The notes: a model not told the origin generated them from the letters alone. Shown: positions 48,940 through 58,198, counted from the stretch's first letter. The stretch: 64,000 nt of DNA from CAZWRV01 sp964636325 (GCA_964636325.1 CAZWRV010000001.1:84789-148788); one strand, 5' to 3'. Numbers and translations are program-made.

Positions 48940-49941
48940 CTACCTGGTGCCGGCCTGCTCGACTGCAACTGCGACGGCGACGGAGGCGCCGACCATGGGG
49001 TTGTTTCCCATGCCGATCAGCCCCATCATTTCGACGTGGGCCGGCACCGACGAGGATCCGGCGAACTGGGCGTCGCCGTGCATCCGGCCCATGGTGTCGG
49101 TCATGCCGTAGGAGGCGGGGCCCGCCGCCATGTTGTCGGGGTGCAGCGTACGCCCCGTGCCGCCGCCGGAGGCCACCGAGAAGTAGCGCCGCCCATTCTC
49201 CTGGGCCCACTTCTTGTATGTGCCTGCCACGGGGTGCTGGAAGCGCGTCGGGTTGGTGGAGTTGCCGGTGATGGAGACGTCCACCCCCTCGTGAATCATG
49301 ATAGCCACGCCCTCGGAGACGTCGTCCGCCCCGTAGACTCTGACCTTGCCCTTCTCGCCCTTCGAGAACGCCTTCTCGCGGATGATGTCGAGCCGGCCTG
49401 ATTCGTAGTCGTATGAGGTTTCGACATGCGTGAATCCGTTGACCCTGGCGATTATGTAGGCGGCGTCCTTGCCCAGTCCGTTGAGGATGACGCGCAGCGG
49501 TTCCTTACGCACCTTGTTGGCGGTGCGGGCGATGCCGATGGCCCCCTCGGCCGCGGCGAAGGACTCGTGCCCGGCCAGAAAGCAGAAGCACTTGGTCTCG
49601 TCGCGCAGGAGCATGGCGGCAAGGTTGCCGTGCCCTACCCCCACGTCCCTCTGGTCGGCCACCGAACCGGGGATGCAGAAGGCCTGCAGGCCCAGGCCTA
49701 TCCTCTCGGCGGCTTCGGCCGCCCCGCGCGAGCCCTTCTTCAGGGCTATGGCGGCCCCGAGGGTGTAGGCCCAGACGGCGTTGTCGAAGGCGATAGGCTG
49801 GATGCCCCTGACGATCTTCTGCACGTCGATGCCCTTGTCCAGGCAGATCTGCCTGGCCTCCTCCAGGGAGGCGATGCCGTTGTCCTTCAAGGCCTTTTCG
49901 ATCTTTGCGATACGCCTTTCATATCCTTCAAACTGTATCAT
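48940..49941 (-). CDS. GGGtGRT protein
   Basis: The 333-residue protein matches the family named for its GGGTGRT motif: FSVASGGGTGRTLHPDNMAA near residue 265, then YGMTDTMGRMHGDAQFAGS and HVEMMGLIGMGNNPMVGASV at the end. The start MIQFEGYERRIAKIEKALKD is also typical. The family has no established reaction and is nearly always found beside a NifU-like scaffold protein gene, as here (12 bases upstream). An ATP- or cofactor-binding role is suggested by the glycine-rich motif only. No signal peptide. Confidence 0.92.
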   Translation of the reverse strand: MIQFEGYERRIAKIEKALKDNGIASLEEARQICLDKGIDVQKIVRGIQPIAFDNAVWAYTLGAAIALKKGSRGAAEAAERIGLGLQAFCIPGSVADQRDVGVGHGNLAAMLLRDETKCFCFLAGHESFAAAEGAIGIARTANKVRKEPLRVILNGLGKDAAYIIARVNGFTHVETSYDYESGRLDIIREKAFSKGEKGKVRVYGADDVSEGVAIMIHEGVDVSITGNSTNPTRFQHPVAGTYKKWAQENGRRYFSVASGGGTGRTLHPDNMAAGPASYGMTDTMGRMHGDAQFAGSSSVPAHVEMMGLIGMGNNPMVGASVAVAVAVEQAGTR

Positions 49942-49953
49942 CTCACAGCCTCC

Positions 49954-50655
49954 TTATTCTTTCCGTGGGTCTATCTTGCGCTCGGCCTCGTCGAAGCGCC
50001 CGTATGTGCCGATGTTCTTCTCGTATGCCTCCTGAGGCGGGCATCCCTTGCGGATGGCCTCCATCATCTTGCCGAGGTTGACGAACTTGTAGCCGATGAT
50101 CTCTTGATCGGAGTCGAGCCCGACCTCGAGTACGTAGCCCTCGGCCATCTCCAGATAGCGCGGCCCCTTGCTCCTGGTCGAGAACATGGTGCCGATCTGG
50201 GAGCGCAGCCCCTTCCCCAGATCCTCCAGGCTTGCACCGATCGGCAGGCCCCCCTCGGAGAACGCCGTCTGAGTCCGCCCGTAGGCGATCTGAAGGAACA
50301 GCTCGCGCATCGCCGTGTTGATGGCGTCGCAGACCAGATCGCTGTTCAGCGCCTCCAGGACGGTTTTGCCGGGTAGGATCTCGGCAGCCATCGCTGCCGA
50401 GTGCGTCATCCCCGAACACCCGAGCGTTTCGACAAGCGCCTCCTCGATGACGCCGTTCTTGACGTTCAGCGTCAGCTTGCAGGCCCCCTGCTGCGGCGCG
50501 CACCAGCCGACGCCGTGCGTAAGACCGCTTATGTCCTTGATCTCCTTGGCCTTGACCCACTTGCCCTCCTCAGGGATGGGTGCCGGATCGTGCTTGGCCC
50601 CTTTGGCCACGTGGCACATCTGCTGCACCTCGTGCGAGCATTCGCTGCAATTCAT
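49954..50655 (-). CDS. NifU-like iron-sulfur scaffold-type partner of GGGtGRT protein
   Basis: The 233-residue protein begins with cysteines (MNCSECSHEVQQMCHVAKGA) and contains a NifU_N-like core: GLTHGVGWCAPQQGACKLTL, VEETLGCSGMTH in the form VETLGCSGMTHSAAMAAEIL and DLVCDAINTAMRELFLQIAY. The three conserved cysteine sites match Fe-S scaffold proteins of the IscU/NifU_N fold. ATG at 50655 is preferred to a GTG-type start at 50748. With the GGGtGRT gene it forms a two-gene unit that is widespread in anaerobic bacteria and archaea. Assembly or transfer of an Fe-S cluster is inferred. Confidence 0.9.
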   Translation of the reverse strand: MNCSECSHEVQQMCHVAKGAKHDPAPIPEEGKWVKAKEIKDISGLTHGVGWCAPQQGACKLTLNVKNGVIEEALVETLGCSGMTHSAAMAAEILPGKTVLEALNSDLVCDAINTAMRELFLQIAYGRTQTAFSEGGLPIGASLEDLGKGLRSQIGTMFSTRSKGPRYLEMAEGYVLEVGLDSDQEIIGYKFVNLGKMMEAIRKGCPPQEAYEKNIGTYGRFDEAERKIDPRKE

Positions 50656-50882
50656 GTAACTGCTCCTTGATTGAATTTCGTGAAAAGACTGATGGGGAAA
50701 TTGATTTTCACCATCTACGAAGCTAATCCGTGCGGACCGTAATTTCAAGCACCGAAACGGATAATGTGGAGGGGGTCGACCCCATTGATTTTCGGCGGCG
50801 GCGGGCTAGATTATGAGGCGTTATGTAATCTTTGCCCGACAATACACCGGCAAAACAACGTTCCAAGCCAAGGCTGGAGGCA
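50656..50882. other. Spacer upstream of the NifU-like gene
   Basis: No gene is evident. The segment has GGGGTCGACCCC, a perfect short palindrome at about 50773-50784, which could be a regulatory site, but no repeat family member and no clear promoter. Confidence 0.4.
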
Positions 50883-50999
50883 ATGCCGATTGAAGCGGAC
50901 ACACGTCGGAAATACGTCCCGCCCAACCTCTACGCTGCCAGCTGGCACGACTTCCAGATCTGCTGGCAAAAGGCCGCCTTGCGGCGCGTCGGAGCCTAA
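50883..50999 (+). pseudogene. Fragment resembling the N-terminus of a type I restriction subunit (HsdR)
   Basis: A 38-codon frame reads MPIEADTRRKYVPPNLYAAS and then WHDFQICWQKAALRRVGA before TAA. Its first half resembles the conserved start of HsdR-type proteins (E-A-D-T-x-R-K-Y-V-x-P-x-L-x-A-A-x-W). After the stop another frame has GEFDEVASAAYIERGILRQK. No helicase or nuclease domain follows, so this can only be debris. The similarity is short, and the call is tentative. Confidence 0.4.
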
Positions 51000-51106
51000 G
51001 TACGGCGAATTCGATGAAGTCGCCAGTGCCGCTTACATCGAACGCGGCATCCTGCGACAAAAGCATTTTACATAATTATTTGTAAGGGACTTGATTAAGG
51101 AATATA

Positions 51107-54100
51107 ATGAATATGCCACGAATCTTTTTTTCTGTTGCAGTCCTCACATGCCTGCCCTTTTGCGGCCTCAATGCCGCCGGGGAGCAGCCCTGGACGGAAA
51201 TTCCCAAAGGCCAGTGGAAAGGGACTTTAGCGGCGGACGTGCCTTCGCTCAAGCGGACAGCCGCGGCGGTGGTGGCCCTCCCCGCTAAGGAGGCGAAGCC
51301 TCTTTTAATTCAGGTTCCTGATGCGCAGTCCTGCGGGCAGTATGAATTCCGCCTCACAATACTTCCCTCACATACCGCCGACGGAATCGCATACAACACA
51401 GTTCTCAAGGCGAAGATGGACGACGCCGTCGCCGCGGAATTTCCGGGGCAGTTCTTCACGAGGACGCATCAGCCGGAAGTCCGCATTGTAAAGGCGGTCA
51501 AGCGCAAGGCCGGCCCGCTATCCCTAGCGCTCGAGGCCAATGGCGACGAGAAAATCACCGAGGAAACCCGGACTGCGGCGAACCTGAAGAGCGGCGGCCC
51601 GAAGATCGGCAAGGACACCGAGAACCTTGGAGAGGGCAAGGACTCCGAACTCGACATGGAACTGGATCTTGCGCTCAGCCCCGACAAGGCCGTCTATTAC
51701 ATCGTGGACAAGGCCGAATTCCGCCTGCTGTCATGCGCGGGTGTTGTCACAAAGATCGAGGTCGACAAGATCCGCTACACGCCCGGCGACACATTGAAGG
51801 GCACGGCCGAGGTGGCGGATCTCGGCGGCAAGGGCGGAACCGGCTCCCTGAACATTTACTTCGAACACGGAGTCAAGGACCGCGTCAAGGCAAAAAGCCT
51901 GCCTGTCACCTTGAAGCCCGAGCCGCAGACCGTCAGTTTCGACGTGCCTGTCCCCAAGGAGGAGCTGGGCTATGCCCTCGTCGCCGAATATGCATCGGCA
52001 GACGGCGCGGACCGATCCGAAGCTTCCGCATACTTCGGCATAGCCGACAACTTCCAGCGGATCGCGATCTTCGGCGGCGGCCTGGCCACACGCGACGCAA
52101 TCCTCGACGACGAGACAATCCGCAAGGGCCTGAAGAAGGCTAGGTCGGAATTTTTCAACGCCACCGAATACTTCGCATGGGCCGAGGACGACATGGTCGG
52201 AATGAGCCCGAAGACCGACTTCTGGTCGTCCGGACAGACTAACTACCGCCAGCACAAGCAGACGATGCAGCGCCAGCTCCAGCTCGCGCACGAGCAGGGA
52301 TTCGCCGTCTCGACTTACGGCAAGTTCATCATGTCCGGATTCATGGGCTGGGAACGCGCCTACGACTACCCCGGCGACCACCGCGGCAATTACTTCTATC
52401 CGGTCGGGATGTGGGAGGGCGTCAACGTCTCCGACCTTGACCGACGGCGCGACCAGGACTTCAGGGTCTACGGCAAAGGCCCGAACGTCCCCGGGAATCC
52501 GTTCAACACATGGTGGTCCACATTCCTCCCCATAAATCCCGATGCCACCCCCTTCAACGTCAGAATCGCCGCAGAGGAGTGCGCACGTTCGGCCGAGATG
52601 TTCGGCTGGGACGCGATCCGCTGGGACGGCCATCCGCGCGGCGGCGGCCAGTGCGGCGCGTCGGGCGACTACCAGGCCTGGGCTGCGCGCAAGACGCAGA
52701 GCCTCGTCCGCTACTTCAAGGAGGTCATCGCCGAAAAATGCCCCAGGTTCAGGCACGGATACAACTACCTGCTCATCGAACCGACAAAGGGTTATGACTG
52801 GGCCGTCGAAGACTTCGAGCTCGACGAGCTCTGCCGCGGCGGCGGACTGCTCATGAACGAATCCATCGGAAACGCCTCGGCCGGCTGGACCTTCGCCCAG
52901 ATCGCACAGAACCTCCAGGTCGAGGGCGACCTCTGCCGCGAGCGCGGCGGCTACTACCTCGGAATCAGCTATGCGATGACGCCCCGCGACATGATAATCG
53001 AGAGCGCGCTCTGGGCTTCAGCCGGATGCCGCCCCTACAACGACGCCATGACATTGGAGACACGCCGCTACTGCACGCGATATTCGCAGTACTGCTTCGA
53101 CGAGAACCTCCGCCGTATCGCAACGCCTGAAAAGGTGCTCGCTCCGCAGTCCGAGACGAAAGTCTGGTGGCAGCCGTTCGTATACGAAACACCCACCGTG
53201 GCCGGCAAGCGGCAGCTCGTCGTGAACCTCCTCAACCTGCCGCTCCAGGAAAAGAGGCCGAACAACCGCGATGACAAGCCGAAGCCGGTATGGGACATGC
53301 CGCCCGGCACCGAACCGGTCTCATTCGCGATCTCGCTCCCCGCCGGACTGCGCGCGACCTCGGCGGCACTCATCGACCCGCATACGCTAGTGACCACCGA
53401 CATCCCCTTGAAGGACAACAAATTCCAGGCACCGCCGGTCTCGGCATGGAGCGTCGTCGTGATCAACCTTGCCGTCGAAGAAGGCGCCCCGTCGCTAGGA
53501 GCCCTCTTCGGACCCCCGAAGACTTTGGGCGTCAAGAGATCCGGCGTCAAGGAGTCAGACCGCAAGGCGGAAATCGTCCTCGACCCCAAGATCGAGATCT
53601 GGGAGGTCAACAAGAAGGTCAGCGACCTCGTCCCGGACTGGCAGATCAAGCTCGCCAAGGACTTCCAGGCAATTGACGCCCTATCGGGAAAGGCCCGCGA
53701 CGAAAAGCTCCTCGCAAGACGCCAGCCGGTAGAGGCCCTGGAAAAGGAATGGTGGAAGGGCGCCGCAATTCCCGATGATTTGAAGCTCAAGGACAAGAAA
53801 TTCAACTTCGGCGACCTTTCTCCCAGGCGTGACGGACGCTTCGACATCTTCTACGGCCGCGGCGCAATGGACTACCGCCTGAAGATGCCGCTCTCCTTCG
53901 CGCGCCTGGACAAATTCAAGATCCACGACGCCCCGCTCTGGGGAGCATGCCGCCAAAGCCCCGGAATGGGCCTCGGAGGAAACGTCAACTGGCAGCGCTA
54001 CCCGGAATTCGACATCCTGCTCTTCACAGGAATCCCGCACTGCGCGATCGGAGTGGAGAACTGCTACGGGCTGGCTGAATACGTCAAGGCCGGCGGCGCC

Positions 54101-55618
54101 GCCTTCTTCACCGGCGGCGAATACGCCTTCGGCAAGGGCGGCTACATGTATACCGTCCTGGAACGCGAACTTCTGCCCTTGCTTTGCACAGGCATGGTGG
54201 ACACGGTCTATCCCGACAAGCCGCAGCCGTTCGAGCCTGGCCCAGATTTCGCGGAGCTGAAGACCGAACTCGACTTCGCCGCAAAACCTTCGTTCTGGGT
54301 CCGCAACGAGGTGGTTCTCAAGCCCGGGACAAAAATCTTCCTCAAGAGCGGTGAACGGCCGATCCTCGTCGGATGGCAGCTCGGCAAGGGCCGAGTCGCA
54401 TGCCTTCTAGTAGACTACCGCGGCAAGACAGAGAACGGCGTAACTGCCTTCTTCGACTGGAAGGACTGGCCAAAGCTCGCGGAGGCCGTCATGCTCTGGC
54501 TTTCTCCCGACGCCCTCAAGAACGTCCCCCCCGTCGCCGCCGATGCAAAGACAATCCTCAAGGATCTGGACAGTCAGGGCGACGACGCCGCGCTCGAAGA
54601 CCTTGAAAAGGCGGACGGAGGGGCGGATCTCAAGCTGCCTGACGCCGGAACGGCTACCGGTGCGGCCGAGCTGAAAGGCGAGGCATTGAAGAAACGCCTG
54701 GCGCTGATCGACCGCGCCTTCCTGGCCGGCGGCCCCGAGATCGCCGCGGCTCTCACCGGCCAGCTTGCATCCGTAAGCAACATCCCACTCGACAAGCGGA
54801 TGAAGATCGTCTCCATCCTCCACCGCGAACGGCCCGCAAAGGCGGCCGCAAACGGACGGAGCGCCGTTGCTTCCAAAGACGGCATAATCCAGGCGAACGG
54901 CTACATCCTTCTGGCGCTCGCGGGAGATCCCGAATTCGTCAAGCTGGCCGTCAAGCCGCCCGATCTCCCCGGTGAAACCGCCGACGCGAAGCTCGAGCGG
55001 CTGCGCGACCTCTCCCTTGCCGTCGCCCTCTATCCCAGGCCGGATCTCGTAGAGGAAGGAAAGCGCCGCGTCGAAGCCTGGAACAAGCAGGAGGCCGACA
55101 TCCGTGCGAAATTCGCAAAACAGATCCTTCCCGACTCCGCCATGCTCGAAACAAACCCCTACATCGACGCGGAAAGTACCTTCGCACGCATCGCATGGCT
55201 CGCTTACCTCTCACGCCATGAGCCGAAAGCATATCTTGATCAGTTCATACATGAATGGCTGAGAAGCGCACTCTATCAGGACTACTGCGGCAGAAGCCTG
55301 GGGAACCTCCAGGAGCTCAAGACAATCGGCAAGGCGAAGCTGGCCGCGGCCACTGCGTCATGGACCAGCCTGAGCGAACGATTTGCCGCACTGCGCGAGA
55401 TGACCCAGCCCGACGTCGAGGCGCTGATCTCAAAAAGCCCGGCCGAATCCGGCGCCGCCATGGCCAAGATCCGCTTCACCCCGGACTTCAGGACCGTCCT
55501 CAACCTCATGGGGAGCATCGGCCGCAAGGAGGCACAATCCGTCGTAACCCCGCTGGCCGCATCCACAAACCGGGATCTTGCGGAATTCGCAAACGCACGG
55601 AAGACGGACGTAAAGTAA
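51107..55618 (+). CDS. Very large secreted protein with glycoside-hydrolase-like barrel and GATase1-like domain
   Basis: The 1503-residue product starts with a signal peptide (FFSVAVLTCLPFCGLNAAG). After beta-sandwich-like regions (residues 30-320), residues 330-640 look like a glycoside hydrolase TIM barrel: RIAIFGGGLATRDAI, MQRQLQLAHEQGFAVSTYGK, MFGWDAIRWDGHPRGGG near residue 500 and YDWAVEDFELDELCRGGG. This resembles GH66/GH13-like secreted enzymes, but I cannot assign a family. Residues 965-1110 resemble a GATase1-like fold (FDILLFTGIPHCAIGVENCY), and 1140-1503 are helical and charged. AAGGA lies five bases before the ATG. It precedes the ADP-ribosylglycohydrolase-like gene by 72 bases. 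Confidence 0.88.
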   Translation: MNMPRIFFSVAVLTCLPFCGLNAAGEQPWTEIPKGQWKGTLAADVPSLKRTAAAVVALPAKEAKPLLIQVPDAQSCGQYEFRLTILPSHTADGIAYNTVLKAKMDDAVAAEFPGQFFTRTHQPEVRIVKAVKRKAGPLSLALEANGDEKITEETRTAANLKSGGPKIGKDTENLGEGKDSELDMELDLALSPDKAVYYIVDKAEFRLLSCAGVVTKIEVDKIRYTPGDTLKGTAEVADLGGKGGTGSLNIYFEHGVKDRVKAKSLPVTLKPEPQTVSFDVPVPKEELGYALVAEYASADGADRSEASAYFGIADNFQRIAIFGGGLATRDAILDDETIRKGLKKARSEFFNATEYFAWAEDDMVGMSPKTDFWSSGQTNYRQHKQTMQRQLQLAHEQGFAVSTYGKFIMSGFMGWERAYDYPGDHRGNYFYPVGMWEGVNVSDLDRRRDQDFRVYGKGPNVPGNPFNTWWSTFLPINPDATPFNVRIAAEECARSAEMFGWDAIRWDGHPRGGGQCGASGDYQAWAARKTQSLVRYFKEVIAEKCPRFRHGYNYLLIEPTKGYDWAVEDFELDELCRGGGLLMNESIGNASAGWTFAQIAQNLQVEGDLCRERGGYYLGISYAMTPRDMIIESALWASAGCRPYNDAMTLETRRYCTRYSQYCFDENLRRIATPEKVLAPQSETKVWWQPFVYETPTVAGKRQLVVNLLNLPLQEKRPNNRDDKPKPVWDMPPGTEPVSFAISLPAGLRATSAALIDPHTLVTTDIPLKDNKFQAPPVSAWSVVVINLAVEEGAPSLGALFGPPKTLGVKRSGVKESDRKAEIVLDPKIEIWEVNKKVSDLVPDWQIKLAKDFQAIDALSGKARDEKLLARRQPVEALEKEWWKGAAIPDDLKLKDKKFNFGDLSPRRDGRFDIFYGRGAMDYRLKMPLSFARLDKFKIHDAPLWGACRQSPGMGLGGNVNWQRYPEFDILLFTGIPHCAIGVENCYGLAEYVKAGGAAFFTGGEYAFGKGGYMYTVLERELLPLLCTGMVDTVYPDKPQPFEPGPDFAELKTELDFAAKPSFWVRNEVVLKPGTKIFLKSGERPILVGWQLGKGRVACLLVDYRGKTENGVTAFFDWKDWPKLAEAVMLWLSPDALKNVPPVAADAKTILKDLDSQGDDAALEDLEKADGGADLKLPDAGTATGAAELKGEALKKRLALIDRAFLAGGPEIAAALTGQLASVSNIPLDKRMKIVSILHRERPAKAAANGRSAVASKDGIIQANGYILLALAGDPEFVKLAVKPPDLPGETADAKLERLRDLSLAVALYPRPDLVEEGKRRVEAWNKQEADIRAKFAKQILPDSAMLETNPYIDAESTFARIAWLAYLSRHEPKAYLDQFIHEWLRSALYQDYCGRSLGNLQELKTIGKAKLAAATASWTSLSERFAALREMTQPDVEALISKSPAESGAAMAKIRFTPDFRTVLNLMGSIGRKEAQSVVTPLAASTNRDLAEFANARKTDVK

Positions 55619-55690
55619 TCAATGTAGATTTCCGACCCGCAGCTTTGACATAGAGGCGGATGAGGAAATCTGAAATAATGGAGGCTTACA

Positions 55691-57100
55691 ATGATCATCA
55701 CCGGCTGGGATTCTGGAGTCAAGCTGCTCAAGAGTGAGATAGCTCAGACTGAATACGAAGGATTCATCGTCCCACAGGAGCTCAAGGAGGAGATCAATTC
55801 CCTCAGCGACACATATGACGCCAACAATGAGGTTGAAATAAACAGGCTCACCGAAAAGTTGAAGAACCTTCCGAAAGATCCGAACTTCAAATACGCCCAG
55901 CCAAACGACCTCGAAGGCATAAGGAAGGAACGCCCGGACGGCCCGCGCCAGCTCAAGATGGCTTTCAGCGACGCCGAACTGCTCGACAAGCTGCACGGCG
56001 CCTGGACCGGCAGGGCTTCGGGCTGCGCGCTCGGCAAGCCGGTCGAAGGCCTCGGCATGGGCGGGGTCAAGGAACTCGGACTCAACGGAAGAAAGGCGAT
56101 CAAGTATTATCTCAAGAATCGCAGCCACTGGCCCCTCGACTACTTCTTCAGCGGCAAGGAGGCGTCCGACAAGATCAGGCTCAGCTGCGAGAAGTCATGG
56201 CGAGAAAACATCGCATACATGGAGCCCGACGACGACATCCATTACTCAATAATCGGGCTCAAGGTTCTCGAAGAGGCCGGCCCCGGCTTCACGTGGGAGG
56301 ACGTCGCCAGAACCTGGAACAGCTCCCTGCCTTACGCCGCGATCTGCACCGCCGAAACGCAGGCTATTCTCAACTACAACATCAAGACTCCGCGGACGGC
56401 AGCCTGGGGCAATGGCAACTCATTCACAACCCCGGAGTTCACGAGGCGCTTCAACAACCCATACCGCGAATGGATCGGCGCCCAGATCAGGGCCGACGGC
56501 TGGGCTTACGCCTGCGCAGGGAACCCCGAACTCGCCGCGGAATTCGCATGGCGCGATGCGCACTGGACACACACCGCCAACGGCATCTACGGCGAAATGT
56601 TCCTCGCCGCGATGATCGCTGCCGCATTCGTAGAAGACGATCCCCGGAAGATCGTCGAGATCGGCCTTTCCGAAATCCCGAAGAACTGCAGGCTCGCCGA
56701 AGGCGTCAGGGAGGCGCTGAAGTGGATCAAACAGTATAAGGACTTCGAATCGTTCATGGAGAGGATGGAGGCGAAGTATGCGGGCATGAGCCCGGTCCAC
56801 ACCGTCAACAACGCCCTCATAGTCGTCATGTCGCTATTCTACGGAAAGATGAACCCCGACAAGTCGATGTGCATATCAGTTATGGGCGCGCTCGACACCG
56901 ACTGCAACGGAGCGAGCACCGGCTCGATCGTCGGCGCGGCCGCCGGCAGGAAGAAATTCGGCGGCAAGCTCGCCCCGGCGCTCAACGACATCATCAAGCC
57001 CCAAGTCTTCGGCTTCCAGGAAATCACAATGAAGGAGCTCGCCCAACGCACACTCGCCGTCCACAAGAGAGTGGCCAAATATTCCACGGACAGGAAATAA
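55691..57100 (+). CDS. ADP-ribosylglycohydrolase-fold protein
   Basis: The 469-residue protein contains the ADP-ribosylglycohydrolase fold: LHGAWTGRASGCALGKPVEG near residue 100, the acidic metal site MEPDDDIHYSIIGLKVLE near residue 179 and DTDCNGASTGSIVGAAAGRK near residue 402, corresponding to the two binuclear-metal motifs of the family. An extension of about 90 residues precedes the domain. No signal peptide is seen. Many such proteins in carbohydrate-degrading bacteria stand beside secreted glycosidases and may act on N-glycosides other than ADP-ribose; its position after the 1503-residue secreted protein fits this, but the substrate is unknown. Confidence 0.9.
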   Translation: MIITGWDSGVKLLKSEIAQTEYEGFIVPQELKEEINSLSDTYDANNEVEINRLTEKLKNLPKDPNFKYAQPNDLEGIRKERPDGPRQLKMAFSDAELLDKLHGAWTGRASGCALGKPVEGLGMGGVKELGLNGRKAIKYYLKNRSHWPLDYFFSGKEASDKIRLSCEKSWRENIAYMEPDDDIHYSIIGLKVLEEAGPGFTWEDVARTWNSSLPYAAICTAETQAILNYNIKTPRTAAWGNGNSFTTPEFTRRFNNPYREWIGAQIRADGWAYACAGNPELAAEFAWRDAHWTHTANGIYGEMFLAAMIAAAFVEDDPRKIVEIGLSEIPKNCRLAEGVREALKWIKQYKDFESFMERMEAKYAGMSPVHTVNNALIVVMSLFYGKMNPDKSMCISVMGALDTDCNGASTGSIVGAAAGRKKFGGKLAPALNDIIKPQVFGFQEITMKELAQRTLAVHKRVAKYSTDRK

Positions 57101-57147
57101 AAAAACCGCCAAGAACGCCAAGAAATTTTGATAAGTCAAATCTCAAA
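57101..57147. repeat. CCGCCAAGA-type short repeat
   Basis: The spacer has AAAAAAACCGCCAAGAACGC and CAAGAAATTTTG, two AACGCCAAGA-like units in an A-rich setting. It is a short degenerate repeat of the sort common in intergenic DNA and holds no gene. Confidence 0.45.
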
Positions 57148-57522
57148 CTACAGTAAATGACTCGACGATTCAATTGTTTTTACTGTATCCTTCCATGAAT
57201 CCGCCTCCCCGTTGTATAGTCCGGGGAGGCTGCCGTAGACAAGGATTTCCTCGATGGAGCGCATGGGGAAAAGATCACATCCCTTCATAGGAAGTGGAAG
57301 TATTTCCGTGCTGCGCTGCTCCGCCTGAAAGACGGGCGTCATGTGAAAGAGATGCGTTCTGCCGGGCAGAAGATTTGAAGAATTCGTCTTAAGCTTCCTC
57401 CTCGCCGAACTGCCGGTGAGGAAAAAGTCGAACTCCCCCGGATACTTGTCGAAGAAATATTGAACATCGTCAAAGAGCCCCGGAACTTTCTGTATCTCGT
57501 CAATTACGACTGTGGAGAGGTT
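57148..57522 (-). pseudogene. Truncated AAA_14/DUF4143-type ATPase
   Basis: The minus-strand frame contains the middle of an AAA ATPase of the AAA_14 group: LSTVVIDEIQKVPGLFDDVQ with the Walker B D-E, FDFFLTGSSARRKLKTNSSN with the sensor, and RSIEEILVYGSLPGLYNGEA. The Walker A part is missing upstream, where the frame runs into the dCMP deaminase gene spacer, and the C-terminal DUF4143 domain is missing after TIESSSHLL. It is thus a fragment cut at both ends. Intact members are about 380-450 residues. Confidence 0.75.
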
Positions 57523-57573
57523 TCTCTGTGCGCTTCTGCGGTGGGGACGGCTGCGGCGCGGCAATGTGCCGTA

Positions 57574-58038
57574 TTATTCGTCGAGTGCGCGGAGCTTTAC
57601 GCCGGCCTCGTTGAGGAGGCGGCTGGATGTACCGTCGATGGAGTAGCGCTGCCTGTAGACGACCTCCTTGATGCCGGCGTTTATGATCATCTTTGCGCAG
57701 AGGAGGCAGGGGCTGTAGGTGGTGTAGAGCGTGGAGTCCTTGACGGAGATGCCGTGGTATGCGGCCTGGACGATGGCGTTCTCCTCGCCGTGGCAGCAGA
57801 GGCATTCCTCGAGGCCGTGTCCGGAGGGGGTTTTGGAGCCGCAGCGCGGGCATCCGCCCTCGTCGCAGTTTTTAATGCCGCGGGGGGTGCCGTTGTAGCC
57901 GGTGGAGATGATGCGCCTGTCCTTCACGATCACGGCGGCGACGTGGCGGCGGGAGCAGTTGCTCCTTCTCGCAGCCACTTCGGCGATGTCCATGAAGTAG
58001 CTGTCCCAATCGGGGCGCTGCTGTTTTTCGAGGGGCAT
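57574..58038 (-). CDS. dCMP deaminase family protein
   Basis: The 154-residue protein is a zinc-dependent deoxycytidylate deaminase (ComEB-like). The metal site comprises His83 and Glu85 in CCHGEENAIVQAA and Cys111/Cys114 in YSPCLLCAKMIINAG; GYNGTPRGIKNCDEGGCPRC is the second typical motif with extra cysteines. It should convert dCMP to dUMP for thymidylate synthesis. The ATG at 58038 is preceded by AGAGGAG, and this sequence belongs to a dispersed repeat (58047-58098) also present before the Gfo/Idh gene at the right edge. Confidence 0.94.
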   Translation of the reverse strand: MPLEKQQRPDWDSYFMDIAEVAARRSNCSRRHVAAVIVKDRRIISTGYNGTPRGIKNCDEGGCPRCGSKTPSGHGLEECLCCHGEENAIVQAAYHGISVKDSTLYTTYSPCLLCAKMIINAGIKEVVYRQRYSIDGTSSRLLNEAGVKLRALDE

Positions 58039-58046
58039 TTTATTCT

Positions 58047-58098
58047 CCTCTGAAACTTGCCCTCAAGTGGCGCAGGCATTCCTGTCTGCGGCATCGCA
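58047..58098. repeat. Dispersed repeat F with gene-start-proximal edge, copy 1
   Basis: The block CTCTGAAACTTGCCCTCAAG followed by TGGCGCAGGCATTCCTGTCT and GCGGCATCGCA matches 63951-64000 closely. On the minus strand its edge reads TTTCAGAGGAG and provides the Shine-Dalgarno of the deaminase gene. Directly after it, GTAGGAATACCTGCG completes a larger palindrome. Confidence 0.85.
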
Positions 58099-58120
58099 GG
58101 TAGGAATACCTGCGCTACTT

Positions 58121-58177
58121 TAAGTTTCACACCGACAAAACTGCGGTCAACGCAGACGGGCACTCCTCTGAAACTCG
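58121..58177. repeat. Dispersed repeat E, copy 2
   Basis: AGTTTCACACCGACAAAACT to CTCCTCTGAAACTCG matches 13949-14005, with the central CTGCGG...CGCAG dyad and the strongly conserved right half GCAGACGGGCACTCCTCTGA. Confidence 0.85.
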
Positions 58178-58198
58178 AACATCTTTGCCGTGAGCTTT

